Assembly: GCA_947501475.1 (NCBI GenBank)
Contig: CANMWA010000008.1
Span: 186,001 to 250,000, forward strand
Direction of reading: 5' to 3'
Length of the DNA stretch: 64,000 nucleotides
Origin: an uncultured Aquimarina sp.
Lineage (GTDB): Bacteria; Bacteroidota; Bacteroidia; Flavobacteriales; Flavobacteriaceae
Each line of letters opens with the position of its first letter. The first letter of the stretch is position 1. Positions 1 through 9,279 of this stretch are shown one piece after another. Made by a program: the position numbers and the translations under genes. The notes beneath the pieces are model-generated. The model ran no database searches and was not told the DNA's origin. It saw nothing but the letters and a program-made list of their open reading frames with translations.

Positions 1-1
1 T

Positions 2-502
2 GCTATAGCTAATAGAGGGCATTACTACACGCCACATATTATCAAAGCAATTGATGGTAAACCTATAGAAAACGAAAAATATACTAAGCCAAAAATTACA
101 ACAATCGACAGAGAACATTTTGACCCTGTTGTCGAGGGGATGCATGAAGTTTACACAAAAGGTACTGCAAGTTTTTTACAAGTTAAAGGAATAGATATAT
201 GTGGAAAAACAGGAACTGCCGAGAATTTTATGAAAATAGATGGTATAAAAACACAACTTACAGATCATTCGGTTTTTATTGCTTTTGCACCAAAAGATGA
301 TCCAAAAATAGCTTTGGCAGTATTTGTTGAAAACGGATATTGGGGAGCTCGATATGCGGGTAGAATTGCTTCTCTGATGATAGAAAAATATTTAAATGGC
401 GTGATTTCCAGAACAGATTTAGAACAATGGGTTCTTACACACAGTTTAGAAGAAGAATATGCAAAACCATATAGTGGCAAACCTTTTAAAATCAATCAAT
501 AA
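2..502 (+). CDS. mrdA: Penicillin-binding protein 2, C-terminal part (partial)
   Basis: This frame is open from the first bases of the window, so the gene begins upstream. The visible 166 residues are the end of a class B penicillin-binding protein transpeptidase domain. They carry the KTGTAEN active-site motif (KTG box), with the following strands and the typical GARYAGRIASLMIEKYLNG ending. PBP2 cross-links peptidoglycan in the periplasm during cell elongation and works with the glycosyltransferase RodA. Its stop codon overlaps the ATG of rodA (TAATG), which indicates translational coupling. The internal ATG at 140 is not the true start, because homologous sequence continues upstream of it. 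The assignment to PBP2 rather than PBP3 rests on the adjacent rodA. Confidence 0.93.
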   Translation, partial: AIANRGHYYTPHIIKAIDGKPIENEKYTKPKITTIDREHFDPVVEGMHEVYTKGTASFLQVKGIDICGKTGTAENFMKIDGIKTQLTDHSVFIAFAPKDDPKIALAVFVENGYWGARYAGRIASLMIEKYLNGVISRTDLEQWVLTHSLEEEYAKPYSGKPFKINQ

Positions 503-1755
503 TGGCAAAATCTAGTGTCGCCGCTATTGATTGGATAACGGTACTTTTATTTTTATTACTTGTTGGATTTGGCTGGGGTAATATTTATTCTGCATCTTAT
601 GAAAATGAAGCATTCTCATTTACAGACTTGTCTCAAGTATACATCAAACAAGCCTATTGGATTTTATTTAGTGTAGTAATAATTATCATCATACAAGCTA
701 TAGAAGTAAAGTTTTATGAACGCTTTGCCGGTTTAATTTATGTAATATCATTACTCTCATTATTAGGGCTTTTTATTTTTGGTAAAAAAATATCGGGAGC
801 TACCTCTTGGTATGCTATTGGCCCAGTTGGCTTACAGCCATCTGAATTTGCAAAAGCAGCTACAGCTTTGGCTTTGGCAAAATTTTTAAGCGACATGCAA
901 ACCAACATCAAGTTTCTTGGTCACCAGCTTCGAGCTTTCTTAATTATTGCATTACCTGCATTGTTAATTATCCCCCAACCAGATCCTGGGAGTGCTTTGG
1001 TATATGCTGCCTTTTTCTTTCCTCTTTACAGAGAAGGATTAGCCGCAATTTATCTTATTGTTGGTGTTTCTGCAGCTGTATTATTTATACTTACATTACT
1101 TTTTAAACCCATATGGGTTGTATTAGCTATAGCGGCAATCATGATATTTATTTTGGTAAAAAACAGAAAACAAAAGCCAAAATATTCAAGGTATCTTTTA
1201 ACTATAATTGTGATTACTGGGTTTTGTTATTCGGTAAACTATATTTTTAATAATGTTTTTGAGCAAAGGCACCGAGATCGATTTAATATTGTTCTTGGTA
1301 AAGAAGTAGACGCTAAAGGTATTGGATATAACACTAACCAAAGTCAGATTGCTATTGGAAGCGGTAGTTGGACAGGAAAAGGATGGAAAGAAGGAACACA
1401 AACCAAAGGAGGTTTTGTACCAGAACAACACACCGATTACATTTTTAGTACGGTAGGTGAAGAATGGGGCTTCTTAGGGGCTTCTGTTGTTATAATCTTA
1501 TTTGTTTTACTCCTGATCAGACTTATCAATTTGGCCGAAAGGCAAAAATCTCAATTTAGTCGAGTCTATGGGTACAGTGTAATTGGTATTCTTTTTATAC
1601 ACTTTGCTATTAATATCGGTATGGTAACTGGGTTGATCCCTACAATTGGTATCCCCTTGCCATTTTTTAGTTATGGTGGGTCGGGATTATGGGGGTTTAC
1701 CATTTTATTATTCATCTTTATTAAGCTAGATGCAAATCGAGTTAATGAATGGTAA
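502..1755 (+). CDS. rodA: Rod-shape-determining peptidoglycan glycosyltransferase RodA
   Basis: This 417-residue polytopic membrane protein belongs to the SEDS (FtsW/RodA/SpoVE) family. It polymerises lipid II into glycan strands in the elongasome. Visible family marks are the GATSWYAIGPVGLQPSEFAK segment, the PQPDPGSALV segment, and the C-terminal LIPTIGIPLPFFSYGGSG signature. About ten hydrophobic segments are present. Compared with short relatives, the loop holding GSWTGKGWKEGTQTKGGFVPEQHTDYIF is complete. The gene starts on the last base of the mrdA stop codon, so the two partners are co-translated. RodA rather than FtsW is chosen because of the PBP2 neighbour. Confidence 0.95.
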   Translation: MAKSSVAAIDWITVLLFLLLVGFGWGNIYSASYENEAFSFTDLSQVYIKQAYWILFSVVIIIIIQAIEVKFYERFAGLIYVISLLSLLGLFIFGKKISGATSWYAIGPVGLQPSEFAKAATALALAKFLSDMQTNIKFLGHQLRAFLIIALPALLIIPQPDPGSALVYAAFFFPLYREGLAAIYLIVGVSAAVLFILTLLFKPIWVVLAIAAIMIFILVKNRKQKPKYSRYLLTIIVITGFCYSVNYIFNNVFEQRHRDRFNIVLGKEVDAKGIGYNTNQSQIAIGSGSWTGKGWKEGTQTKGGFVPEQHTDYIFSTVGEEWGFLGASVVIILFVLLLIRLINLAERQKSQFSRVYGYSVIGILFIHFAINIGMVTGLIPTIGIPLPFFSYGGSGLWGFTILLFIFIKLDANRVNEW

Positions 1756-1763
1756 TTTAATCA

Positions 1764-2567
1764 TTAAAGCTTCCATCCTTTTGTAGTAGAAGACATTTCT
1801 AATTTTTCTTCTATAACATCCTCTAGTTTTGGAAAAAAATCAATCCCTGTAAGCTTTTCAATTTCATCTACTGATACCACAAATTCTTTAAGGGGTACGC
1901 TGGTCTGCTTACCTTCCATAAGAAAAGCAATAATTTTTGGGTTTTTAGCGCTGTTATCCAATATAATCTTATAAAAATACTTGGGTACAGATACTGCCTC
2001 ATATCCTATTGACTTTAAATCATTAGATAAAACACCTCCGGTTACCACATAAACGCCATTATAAATCTTTGACCAATATCTTACTTTTTGTTCCAGACTG
2101 TTCCATATTCCACTATTAAACTCATGATCTTGTGGTGTAACATTTGAGGTTAAAAAAGTTTCTTCAAAAGCATTGTATTCAAATCGTCTGTCACCAGCAG
2201 GGCATAAATGTCCTCTATCGTAACCTGATTTTTTATAATTACGCCAATCGGCAGAAGATGTTCTAACCTTTTTATCTTTTTCAAAATAAGGCCGTTTAAA
2301 ATCGTTATTAGTAAGATGTTCTTTCTTTAATTCGTATGCGACCCACTCTGCTTGCTCATGTTTTTCTGAATATGACAAAGAATAGTATTTATGAGTAATT
2401 ATAGCGCCTGTTGTCGAAGTCGGAAGGTAGAAAAAACTCGATGTTGCCTCTTCGTTTGATTTAGTATCTGGATCTGAATATTTGTTATTACCAAGGTTTT
2501 CTTCAAAATAATAAAAGCCTATAGTAACAATAATAATTAACAGCGGATATATATATTTTCTATTCAA
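1764..2567 (-). CDS. Membrane-anchored or secreted DNA/RNA non-specific endonuclease
   Basis: This 267-residue protein has an N-terminal hydrophobic segment (about residues 7-21) and then a beta-beta-alpha-metal nuclease domain of the NUC1/Serratia nuclease family. The active-site motif DRGHLCPAGDRR contains the catalytic His (about residue 120). It is followed by the TSNVTPQDHEFNSGIWNSLE segment with the metal-binding Asn. The family cleaves DNA and RNA without sequence preference, usually outside the cytoplasm. The gene converges on rodA with only 8 bp between the stops and appears to be a single transcription unit. A role in nutrient scavenging or in destroying external DNA is an inference. 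Confidence 0.9.
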   Translation of the reverse strand: MNRKYIYPLLIIIVTIGFYYFEENLGNNKYSDPDTKSNEEATSSFFYLPTSTTGAIITHKYYSLSYSEKHEQAEWVAYELKKEHLTNNDFKRPYFEKDKKVRTSSADWRNYKKSGYDRGHLCPAGDRRFEYNAFEETFLTSNVTPQDHEFNSGIWNSLEQKVRYWSKIYNGVYVVTGGVLSNDLKSIGYEAVSVPKYFYKIILDNSAKNPKIIAFLMEGKQTSVPLKEFVVSVDEIEKLTGIDFFPKLEDVIEEKLEMSSTTKGWKL

Positions 2568-2780
2568 TCTGTGTTTTTTTAATTTGACAAAATAAGGGCT
2601 ATAAAAGTATCAAATAGCAATTACAATACTAAGAAAAATAAGGTGTATATTTTTTAATAAACAGATCATTAGCTATTGAATATCAAAAAATTTAACATAA
2701 AATATAAGACATCTATTCATTCAATTTTTATTTTAGATACTTTATTTACAGCACACACATAAACCATCTTAATAAAATAC

Positions 2781-4367
2781 ATGAAAAATAATATTGAAAA
2801 AATTGTTGAAAGTGTTTTAATACAAAACCGAATTAGCAATTACGATAAAAAGGATTTAGAACTTCAACTACAGATACACCCTAATTATCCAAGTTTTCAA
2901 TCCATCACAGATACTTTAGATTACTTTGGTATTGATAATATTGCCGTAGAAGTTCCAAAAGAGGCTTTGGATCAGTTACCAAAAAGCTTTGTTTCGTTGG
3001 TAAAAAATGATGAAGTTGAAGAGATTGTAGCTGTTATCAAAAAAAATGATAGCATAGAACTCAAGCACACATCGTTAAAGAAAAAGAAGTATAGTTTAGA
3101 TCAATTTCAAGAAATTTGGGTTCCTAAAGTTATTGCTGTAGAATATACTGCAAAACAAAAATTGATGACAGGTCAACCATTTCTGCAATACTTTTTATTA
3201 GCAGTTTTATGTATTGGGCTAGCATTTACTTTTATCGAAAGAGCTTTGAATGTAGATCAATTACTTTTTCTAGGAATTTCTGTTATAGGAGTAGTTTTTA
3301 GTTTTTTTGCTTTACGAGAAAGTTTAGGGATTCAATCTCAAACTATCCACCAATTTTGCACATCTGTTGGCAACACAAATTGTGGTGATGTAATCAATAA
3401 TAATAGCGGAAAACTTTTCAAGAATTTTTCACTTGCAGATGCTGGTATTGTATTTTTTGGGTCTCTTATTATTTATCAAGTTATTTATGGTTTTAATAAT
3501 GCATTATTTATACCTTCTGTAATAGGAATTCCGGTTATACTATACTCTATTTATTCTCAGGCATTTGTTATCAAAAAATGGTGCGCTATATGTATAGCAA
3601 TGGGTATTGTATCAACAGGAATAGCAATTGTAGCACTAAGAAGCTTACAATTTGACACCAACCTTACTCAAATTTCTGGGCTTTTAATAGTTTTTGCACT
3701 ATTTACCCTTGTATATCTTTTTGCAAAAGAAAAGGTAGTAGAGAGTAGTAGTTTTAAAGCTGAAAATCTAAAACTAAATCAATTTAAAAGAGATGGCCAG
3801 ATTTACAATCATTTATTAAGCATTTCTGAAAAAATTGAAGACACTGCAACCATAGAAAACGAAATTGTACTAGGTAATCCCAATTCAGACTTTAAGATCA
3901 TTAGCCTTACAAATCCTATGTGTGGGTATTGCAAAGATGCATTCGAGGCGTATTCTCGTGTTTTAAAAACTATGGGTAAAGATCTACAAATAGTTATTCG
4001 CCTAGCTTTAACTATGGATGATATCGATAATGAAGCCACACAAATAGGGATTAAACTTTTTGAAATATATCACGATCAAGGAAGTAATAGTTTTGTCGAC
4101 GCCTATAATGATTGGTTTGCAGATAGAACGTATACCAAATGGATAAAAAAATACGGAGCTCCTACAAATGACTCTAAGCATATTGAAGTGTTAAAAAAAC
4201 AGTCTGAATGGTCAGAAAAAAATGAGTTGCGTTACACTCCAGCTTCACTGATTAACACAACCATATACCCTAAAAAGTATAGTTATGCAGAGTTTTTTCA
4301 TTTTATGAGTATCATGGTTGAAAATCAATCTGATTCAGTATCAGAAGAAGAAACTATAGAAATGTAG
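2781..4367 (+). CDS. VKOR-thioredoxin fusion with C39-like N-terminal domain
   Basis: This 528-residue membrane protein has three parts. Residues 1-125 resemble a C39 peptidase-like fold (HPNYPSFQSITDTLDYFGI) but lack the catalytic Cys, so it is probably a peptide-binding pseudo-peptidase. Residues 130-310 are a vitamin K epoxide reductase-type four-helix membrane domain with a loop cysteine pair (CTSVGNTNC) and the CAIC active site. Residues 360-500 are a thioredoxin/DsbA-like domain with CGYC. The family makes disulfide bonds, with electrons passing from the thioredoxin domain to VKOR and on to quinone. The next gene encodes a Cys-containing double-glycine peptide, a plausible substrate. 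No C39 ABC exporter is present in the window. Confidence 0.85.
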   Translation: MKNNIEKIVESVLIQNRISNYDKKDLELQLQIHPNYPSFQSITDTLDYFGIDNIAVEVPKEALDQLPKSFVSLVKNDEVEEIVAVIKKNDSIELKHTSLKKKKYSLDQFQEIWVPKVIAVEYTAKQKLMTGQPFLQYFLLAVLCIGLAFTFIERALNVDQLLFLGISVIGVVFSFFALRESLGIQSQTIHQFCTSVGNTNCGDVINNNSGKLFKNFSLADAGIVFFGSLIIYQVIYGFNNALFIPSVIGIPVILYSIYSQAFVIKKWCAICIAMGIVSTGIAIVALRSLQFDTNLTQISGLLIVFALFTLVYLFAKEKVVESSSFKAENLKLNQFKRDGQIYNHLLSISEKIEDTATIENEIVLGNPNSDFKIISLTNPMCGYCKDAFEAYSRVLKTMGKDLQIVIRLALTMDDIDNEATQIGIKLFEIYHDQGSNSFVDAYNDWFADRTYTKWIKKYGAPTNDSKHIEVLKKQSEWSEKNELRYTPASLINTTIYPKKYSYAEFFHFMSIMVENQSDSVSEEETIEM

Positions 4368-4414
4368 TTTGGCTAAAAAAATTATTATATAATTCCAACT
4401 TAAATATAATTATC

Positions 4415-4618
4415 ATGCTACACAAAATTCTAAAATTAAAAGAAGTTCAACAATTAAACAAAAATCAACAAAAAACCATCACTGGTGGCCGAATACCAAC
4501 TTTGAGAGAGTTTTGTTGTGGTCCTCGATCACAGGGGTGGTGGATAAGTCATTACCCATTCTTGGCAACCGACCCTTATTTCACCTGTACTAGTGATGTA
4601 TGTGGTGGTAATTGGTAA
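4415..4618 (+). CDS. Double-glycine leader peptide, bacteriocin-like, four cysteines
   Basis: The gene encodes a 67-residue precursor. A leader of about 26 residues is rich in Leu and Lys (LKLKEVQQLNKNQQKTITGG) and ends in the Gly-Gly signal cleaved by C39 peptidases of export ABC transporters. The core of about 41 residues has a vicinal Cys pair (FCCGP) and two further Cys, with a Trp pair and aromatic residues. It lies 47 bp downstream of the VKOR-thioredoxin gene, whose product could form its disulfides. This layout resembles the class of short Cys-containing GG peptides of Bacteroidota, some of which are antibacterial. No immunity gene is recognised. Function is inferred from leader and context only. 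Confidence 0.7.
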   Translation: MLHKILKLKEVQQLNKNQQKTITGGRIPTLREFCCGPRSQGWWISHYPFLATDPYFTCTSDVCGGNW

Positions 4619-4645
4619 AATTATTATCTTTTAAAACCTAACTAA

Positions 4646-4681
4646 AAACAAAGGATTTCAATGCATTGAAATCCTTTGTTT
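4646..4681. terminator. Bidirectional terminator, perfect 18-bp palindrome
   Basis: AAACAAAGGATTTCAATG is followed directly by its exact reverse complement. The A/T-rich ends give a U-rich tail in both directions. It lies between the convergent peptide gene and the oppC-like gene and can serve both. Confidence 0.85.
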
Positions 4682-4698
4682 ATTATTTTATTAAACAT

Positions 4699-5814
4699 TT
4701 ATGATCCTTTCACATCCAATGCATCCCTAAGTGCATTACCGATTAGCATAAAAGCCATTACCAGACTCATAATACCTAAACCTGGAATAATTGCAAGATA
4801 AGCTTTACCTAATATGATATAAGAATAGTGATCTTTGATCATAGCGCCCCAACTAGGCATAGGTGGTTGTGCTCCAATACCTAAAAAGCTAAGTCCACTC
4901 TCGATAAGAATTGCAGCGGCAAAGTTTGCCGCAGAGATTACAATTACCGGAGCCAGACTGTTAGGTAGTATATGCTTTGTAATTATTCTAAAATCTGTAA
5001 AACCTAATGCTCTAGCAGCAGTTACATATTGCATTTGTTTTACACTTAATACTTGTCCTCTCACTACACGAGCAACTTCTACCCACATAGTTAATCCTAC
5101 AGCAATAAACACTTGCCAAAAACCTTTTCCTAATGCCAATGTAATAGCAATGACTAATAGTAATGTAGGTATTGACCATGTTACATTAATTAACCACATG
5201 ACCAAAGCATCTATTTTTCCTCCAAAATAACCTGCAATAGCCCCTAGAGTTATTCCTAAAAGCAAAGAAATCAACACTGCTACAAAACCAATAGAAAATG
5301 AAATGCGGATTCCGACTAGCATTCTACTTAACATATCCCTTCCATATTTATCTGTTCCTAATATAAAGGTATGCGTTTTTATAAATTTATCTGTTACCTC
5401 TTTAGGAGTTAACTCTTCAGGAAAGTTTTTGAGTGAAATTTCTTTTGAGATTCCAGCTGCTTCGCCCCCACTATAAGGGTAGATTTTTAAAATGGTATCT
5501 TCTAGCGTATAATGATCTATCGGGATCTCATTATCTGTATTTTTTTTTCCAAAAAAAACTGTATTCAAAAATGATTGAGGTGATATATCTTGAGAAGGTA
5601 ATGTTAATATCTGAACTTTAAAACCTGGAGCTCTAGAATGGATAGACAAATGCATTTGATTCGCATTTTGAGAATTATCTGGAGCAAAAACATAGGCAAA
5701 CACAGATATAAATGCACAAAATACAATGAAGTAAAAACTTAAAACGCCCCAAAAATTCTTCTTGAATTTTTGGAGCGCTAGTATACTTAAAGAGTTTGAC
5801 TTTATTTCTGGCAT
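4699..5814 (-). CDS. ABC transporter permease, OppC/DppC type
   Basis: This 371-residue inner-membrane permease of the binding-protein-dependent oligopeptide/dipeptide uptake family has a cytoplasmic N-terminus and a first membrane helix (about residues 22-45). A periplasmic insert follows, then five C-terminal helices. The EAA loop that contacts the ATPase is visible as ARALGFTDFRIITKHILPNS. The ending LGNALRDALDVKGS (read from residues about 357) is typical of OppC. It starts 7 bp downstream of the tail-specific protease gene stop, so both are probably co-transcribed. No ATPase, OppB or binding protein genes lie in the window, so the substrate is unknown. Confidence 0.9.
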   Translation of the reverse strand: MPEIKSNSLSILALQKFKKNFWGVLSFYFIVFCAFISVFAYVFAPDNSQNANQMHLSIHSRAPGFKVQILTLPSQDISPQSFLNTVFFGKKNTDNEIPIDHYTLEDTILKIYPYSGGEAAGISKEISLKNFPEELTPKEVTDKFIKTHTFILGTDKYGRDMLSRMLVGIRISFSIGFVAVLISLLLGITLGAIAGYFGGKIDALVMWLINVTWSIPTLLLVIAITLALGKGFWQVFIAVGLTMWVEVARVVRGQVLSVKQMQYVTAARALGFTDFRIITKHILPNSLAPVIVISAANFAAAILIESGLSFLGIGAQPPMPSWGAMIKDHYSYIILGKAYLAIIPGLGIMSLVMAFMLIGNALRDALDVKGS

Positions 5815-5821
5815 TTACTAT

Positions 5822-7957
5822 TTAATTCTTCAATGTAAGAGGATTTTTAGATCTTCTGATATTGTTAATCTTCATATCTTCTAATACACTAATAGCTTCT
5901 TCTACATAAACATCTTTGCTTAAGCTTTTATGCCATCTTTTACGCTTTTCAGCCAAGATAGTATCTTGTTTGATTAGCTCTTTTTCATAAGGCAATGATT
6001 CAAAAGTCAAATCAGTTTGATAGTCATTTATTATATCAAAACGTTCTGCCTGTTTTTCATTAAGCTCTATATTGGCTTTATATCTATCAAATTTCAAAGA
6101 ATAGATATTTATATCTCTTTTTTGTCTAACCCATTTTGCATTTTCATCGATCAATTTTAATTGATCGTTGACAGCCATTCTAGATTTACTTTTATTAATA
6201 GTTTGATCAAAATCTATATACCCATCCCACAATGAATAATCTGCGGCAGGAATTTTATCCCATGACAATGGGTTTTCTTGATCTTTTTCTCCAATATCAA
6301 TATAGCTATAGCGATCTGGTACTACCACATCACTTTTTACACCTTCAAGTTGTGTAGATCCACCATTTACTCTATAAAACTTTTGTGTTGTAAGTTTTAA
6401 TGCTCCTAGATCTCCAAAATCGTTGCTACGCATCCATCGGTTAAGATCCATAACGTTTTGTACGGTTCCTTTACCATAAGTTTGTTTACTTCCGATAATA
6501 ATGGCTCTCTTATAATCTTGCATTGCAGCTGCCAAAATTTCAGAAGCTGAAGCAGACAACTCATTAACCAAAATTACTAAAGGCCCGTCCCAAAGTACAC
6601 TTTTGTCTTTATCACTTAAAACTTCTGGGGTTTCTCCTTTAGTTCTAACTTGAACGATTGGGCCTTTTTCTATAAATAAACCTGCAATATCAACTACAGT
6701 TTGTAACGATCCTCCTCCATTATCTCTTAGGTCAATTACCAGCCCATCCATATCTTGCTCTTTAAGACGTATGATTTCTTGCTTTACATCTTTTGCAGCA
6801 TTACGCTGGTTATAATCTTGCATGTTAAAATAAAACTTTGGCAAATTGATGACTCCAAAAGTTCTTTCGTTCTTTTTTATTACAGAAGATTTTGCATATG
6901 TTTCTTCTAGCTCAACAACATCTCTTATAATATTTATGTCTTCAATAGTACCATCTACTTTTTTTACAGTAAGTGTGACTTTTGTTCCTTTAGGTCCCTT
7001 GATTAAACTTACTGCATCATCTAAGCGCATCCCAACGATACTTACAGATTCTTTTTCATCTTCTTGCTTGACTTTCATAATTAAATCTCCAACCTCTACT
7101 TTATTACCCCTCCAAGCTGGACCTCCTGAGATAATCTCAATTACTTTTACATTGTCATTTTTCTTTTGCAATCTCGCTCCTATCCCTTCTAACTTACCAG
7201 ACATGGCTATATCAAATCTATCTTTATCCTGAGGAGCAAAATAATAGGTATGAGGATCAAATTCTTCTACTATAGAGTTGATATATATCGTGAACCAATC
7301 CTTACGTTCGAGGTCATCTGCAAATTCAAAATATTCTTTTAATGATGTCTTAGTTACACCCCTTGATTCTTCTTCTAGAGCTGTAAAAGTCTTACGTTCA
7401 TAATTACTATTCTTTACTACAGAATCGGTCTGTTCTTCAAATTTGTCATAATAACTCGATAGCGCATTAAATTTAAGTTGTAACCTCCAACGATTCATCA
7501 TTTCTTTTGTATCCTTAACATACGCTAGGTTTTCATAGTCTGTATTTATGTTTTCATCTTTCTGAAAGTCAAAGGGTTTTTCTAAAATCTCTTTATATAG
7601 AGCTCTTGCCTCTGCCATCCTTTTTTGTAAACGATCATATGTTAAATTAAAAAACGTGATTTTTTTATCTCTGATTTCATCATCAATTAATTTTTCATAC
7701 TTCTTAAATTCATTAATATCACTTTGATAAAAATAACGCTTCAATGGATCTAAAGCATCAATATAATCTGAGAAGACTTCTTTAGAAAAATCATCATTTA
7801 TATCCTTTGCATCATAATGTCCTTTACCTAAGACATAACTTATTAAATCGATCAACAATTTATCCTTATCCGGATCATTTTCAACTTTGGTAGTAAAACT
7901 GCACGAAGCCGCCGAAACGATAACGGTAAGCATCAAAATCAAAAAACTCTTTTTCAT
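5822..7957 (-). CDS. prc: Tail-specific (C-terminal processing) protease, lipoprotein
   Basis: This S41-family periplasmic serine protease degrades or trims proteins from their C-termini. I use the Met at 7957, because it begins a lipoprotein signal (MKKSFLILMLTVIVSAASC); 10 extra residues are possible upstream. The order is an N-terminal helical domain, a PDZ domain (SGKLEGIGARLQKKNDNVKV to about residue 345), then the S41 core. The core has the NELSASASEI catalytic Ser region and QTYGKGTVQ with the catalytic Lys. A C-terminal DUF3340-type domain closes the protein. The length of about 711 residues matches Prc rather than the shorter CtpA. It shares a transcript with the downstream permease. 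Confidence 0.93.
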   Translation of the reverse strand: MKKSFLILMLTVIVSAASCSFTTKVENDPDKDKLLIDLISYVLGKGHYDAKDINDDFSKEVFSDYIDALDPLKRYFYQSDINEFKKYEKLIDDEIRDKKITFFNLTYDRLQKRMAEARALYKEILEKPFDFQKDENINTDYENLAYVKDTKEMMNRWRLQLKFNALSSYYDKFEEQTDSVVKNSNYERKTFTALEEESRGVTKTSLKEYFEFADDLERKDWFTIYINSIVEEFDPHTYYFAPQDKDRFDIAMSGKLEGIGARLQKKNDNVKVIEIISGGPAWRGNKVEVGDLIMKVKQEDEKESVSIVGMRLDDAVSLIKGPKGTKVTLTVKKVDGTIEDINIIRDVVELEETYAKSSVIKKNERTFGVINLPKFYFNMQDYNQRNAAKDVKQEIIRLKEQDMDGLVIDLRDNGGGSLQTVVDIAGLFIEKGPIVQVRTKGETPEVLSDKDKSVLWDGPLVILVNELSASASEILAAAMQDYKRAIIIGSKQTYGKGTVQNVMDLNRWMRSNDFGDLGALKLTTQKFYRVNGGSTQLEGVKSDVVVPDRYSYIDIGEKDQENPLSWDKIPAADYSLWDGYIDFDQTINKSKSRMAVNDQLKLIDENAKWVRQKRDINIYSLKFDRYKANIELNEKQAERFDIINDYQTDLTFESLPYEKELIKQDTILAEKRKRWHKSLSKDVYVEEAISVLEDMKINNIRRSKNPLTLKN

Positions 7958-8126
7958 ACGCTCATATAATTTAGGGGTTGATGGCAAAATACATTAAAAA
8001 CCGTGCCAATAACAGGTAATAATACTAAATTTTTCTTAAATGAACTAATAATATTTGCCCCCTCTTTGTCTATCCAATATTTGGGATAAAAAAAGTGTAT
8101 TTTTACAATTGAAAAAAATAAAATCT

Positions 8127-8909
8127 ATGGCCAAAAAAAAACCATTAATTTTAGTAACAAATGATGATGGAATAACTGCTCCGGGAATACGTGCATTGAT
8201 AAGCGTTATGAACGAAATCGGTGATGTATTTGTTGTTGCGCCAGATAGTCCTCAAAGTGGTATGGGTCATGCTATTACAGTAAACAATACTATATATTGT
8301 GACCCAATTATTATTGATAAAAATGCTCCTCAAAAAGAATATAGTTGCTCGGGCACCCCTGCAGATTGTGTAAAAATGGCCTCTAGAGAGATCATGGACA
8401 GAAAACCAGATTTGTGTGTAAGTGGTATAAATCACGGATCAAACTCTGCCATTAATGTCATTTATTCAGGTACTATGAGTGCAGCTGTAGAAGCTGGTAT
8501 CGAAGGAATTCCTGCAATTGGATTTTCACTACTTGATTATAGCATGCATGCGAACTTTGAACCTGCAAAAAAATATGTAAAAACCATTGTACAGAATGTA
8601 CTAAAAAATGGTTTACCTAAGGGAGTAGTACTTAATGTAAACATCCCTAGATTACCTGAAGAGGAAATAAAGGGGGTAAAAATTTGTAGACAGGCAAATG
8701 CGCATTGGGTTGAAGAATTTGACAAAAGAACCAATCCAATGGGGCGAGAATACTATTGGTTAACAGGAAAATTTATTAACGAAGATAAAGGTGAAGACAC
8801 CGATGAATGGGCACTAAGACAAGGGTATGTATCTATTGTACCAACGCAATTTGATCTTACCGCTCATCATTTTATTCAGGAACTAAACAATTGGTCATTA
8901 CATGATTAA
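8127..8909 (+). CDS. surE: 5'/3'-nucleotidase SurE
   Basis: This 260-residue enzyme dephosphorylates nucleoside monophosphates and is linked to stationary-phase survival. The N-terminal ILVTNDDGITAPGI motif holds the metal-binding Asp-Asp pair. VAPDSPQSGMGHAIT, SGTPADCV and the SGINHGSNSAINVIYSGTM segment are all family signatures. The start at 8127 places the first strand directly after the initiator (MAKKKPLILVTNDDG). An in-frame upstream ATG at 8055 would add 24 residues with no family match. The stop overlaps the next small gene by 8 bp. Confidence 0.96.
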   Translation: MAKKKPLILVTNDDGITAPGIRALISVMNEIGDVFVVAPDSPQSGMGHAITVNNTIYCDPIIIDKNAPQKEYSCSGTPADCVKMASREIMDRKPDLCVSGINHGSNSAINVIYSGTMSAAVEAGIEGIPAIGFSLLDYSMHANFEPAKKYVKTIVQNVLKNGLPKGVVLNVNIPRLPEEEIKGVKICRQANAHWVEEFDKRTNPMGREYYWLTGKFINEDKGEDTDEWALRQGYVSIVPTQFDLTAHHFIQELNNWSLHD

Positions 8910-9198
8910 AAAAGAAATAGGAATTGGTCTTTTAATAGGTTTAGCTATTAATATATTGGGATTTATACTATGTGTATATATTTTTTCGGCATTAAGCTCA
9001 AATGATTTTACTTTTACTGAAACCATAAAAGAGTCATTGAAAAATGGATCTTTTGGTAACCTTATTGTACTGGGAGCCATACCAAACCTAGGGGTCTTTT
9101 TTTTCTTTCTAAAGAAAAACACTCCTTATCGTGCACGTGGTGTACTTCTTGCTACCCTTATAGCAGCTATTTGCATAGCAATTAGTAAATTTGGGTAA
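8902..9198 (+). CDS. Small membrane protein of unknown function
   Basis: This 98-residue protein has three hydrophobic segments: about residues 8-28, 50-70 and 80-96. A charged loop (NDFTFTETIKESLKNGSFG) lies between the first two. The gene begins 8 bp before the end of surE and lies 81 bp before lpxB, so it is most likely part of a surE-lpxB operon. I do not recognise a named family. Similar small proteins accompany surE and lpxB in other Flavobacteriaceae as far as I recall, but that was not checked. Confidence 0.75.
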   Translation: MIKKEIGIGLLIGLAINILGFILCVYIFSALSSNDFTFTETIKESLKNGSFGNLIVLGAIPNLGVFFFFLKKNTPYRARGVLLATLIAAICIAISKFG

Positions 9199-9279
9199 GA
9201 TTACAGTAAATAACAAATTACATTATTAAGGTGAAGTCAATACAATTAAAGCATCCTTTTTAAAACAATATAAGAGAAC

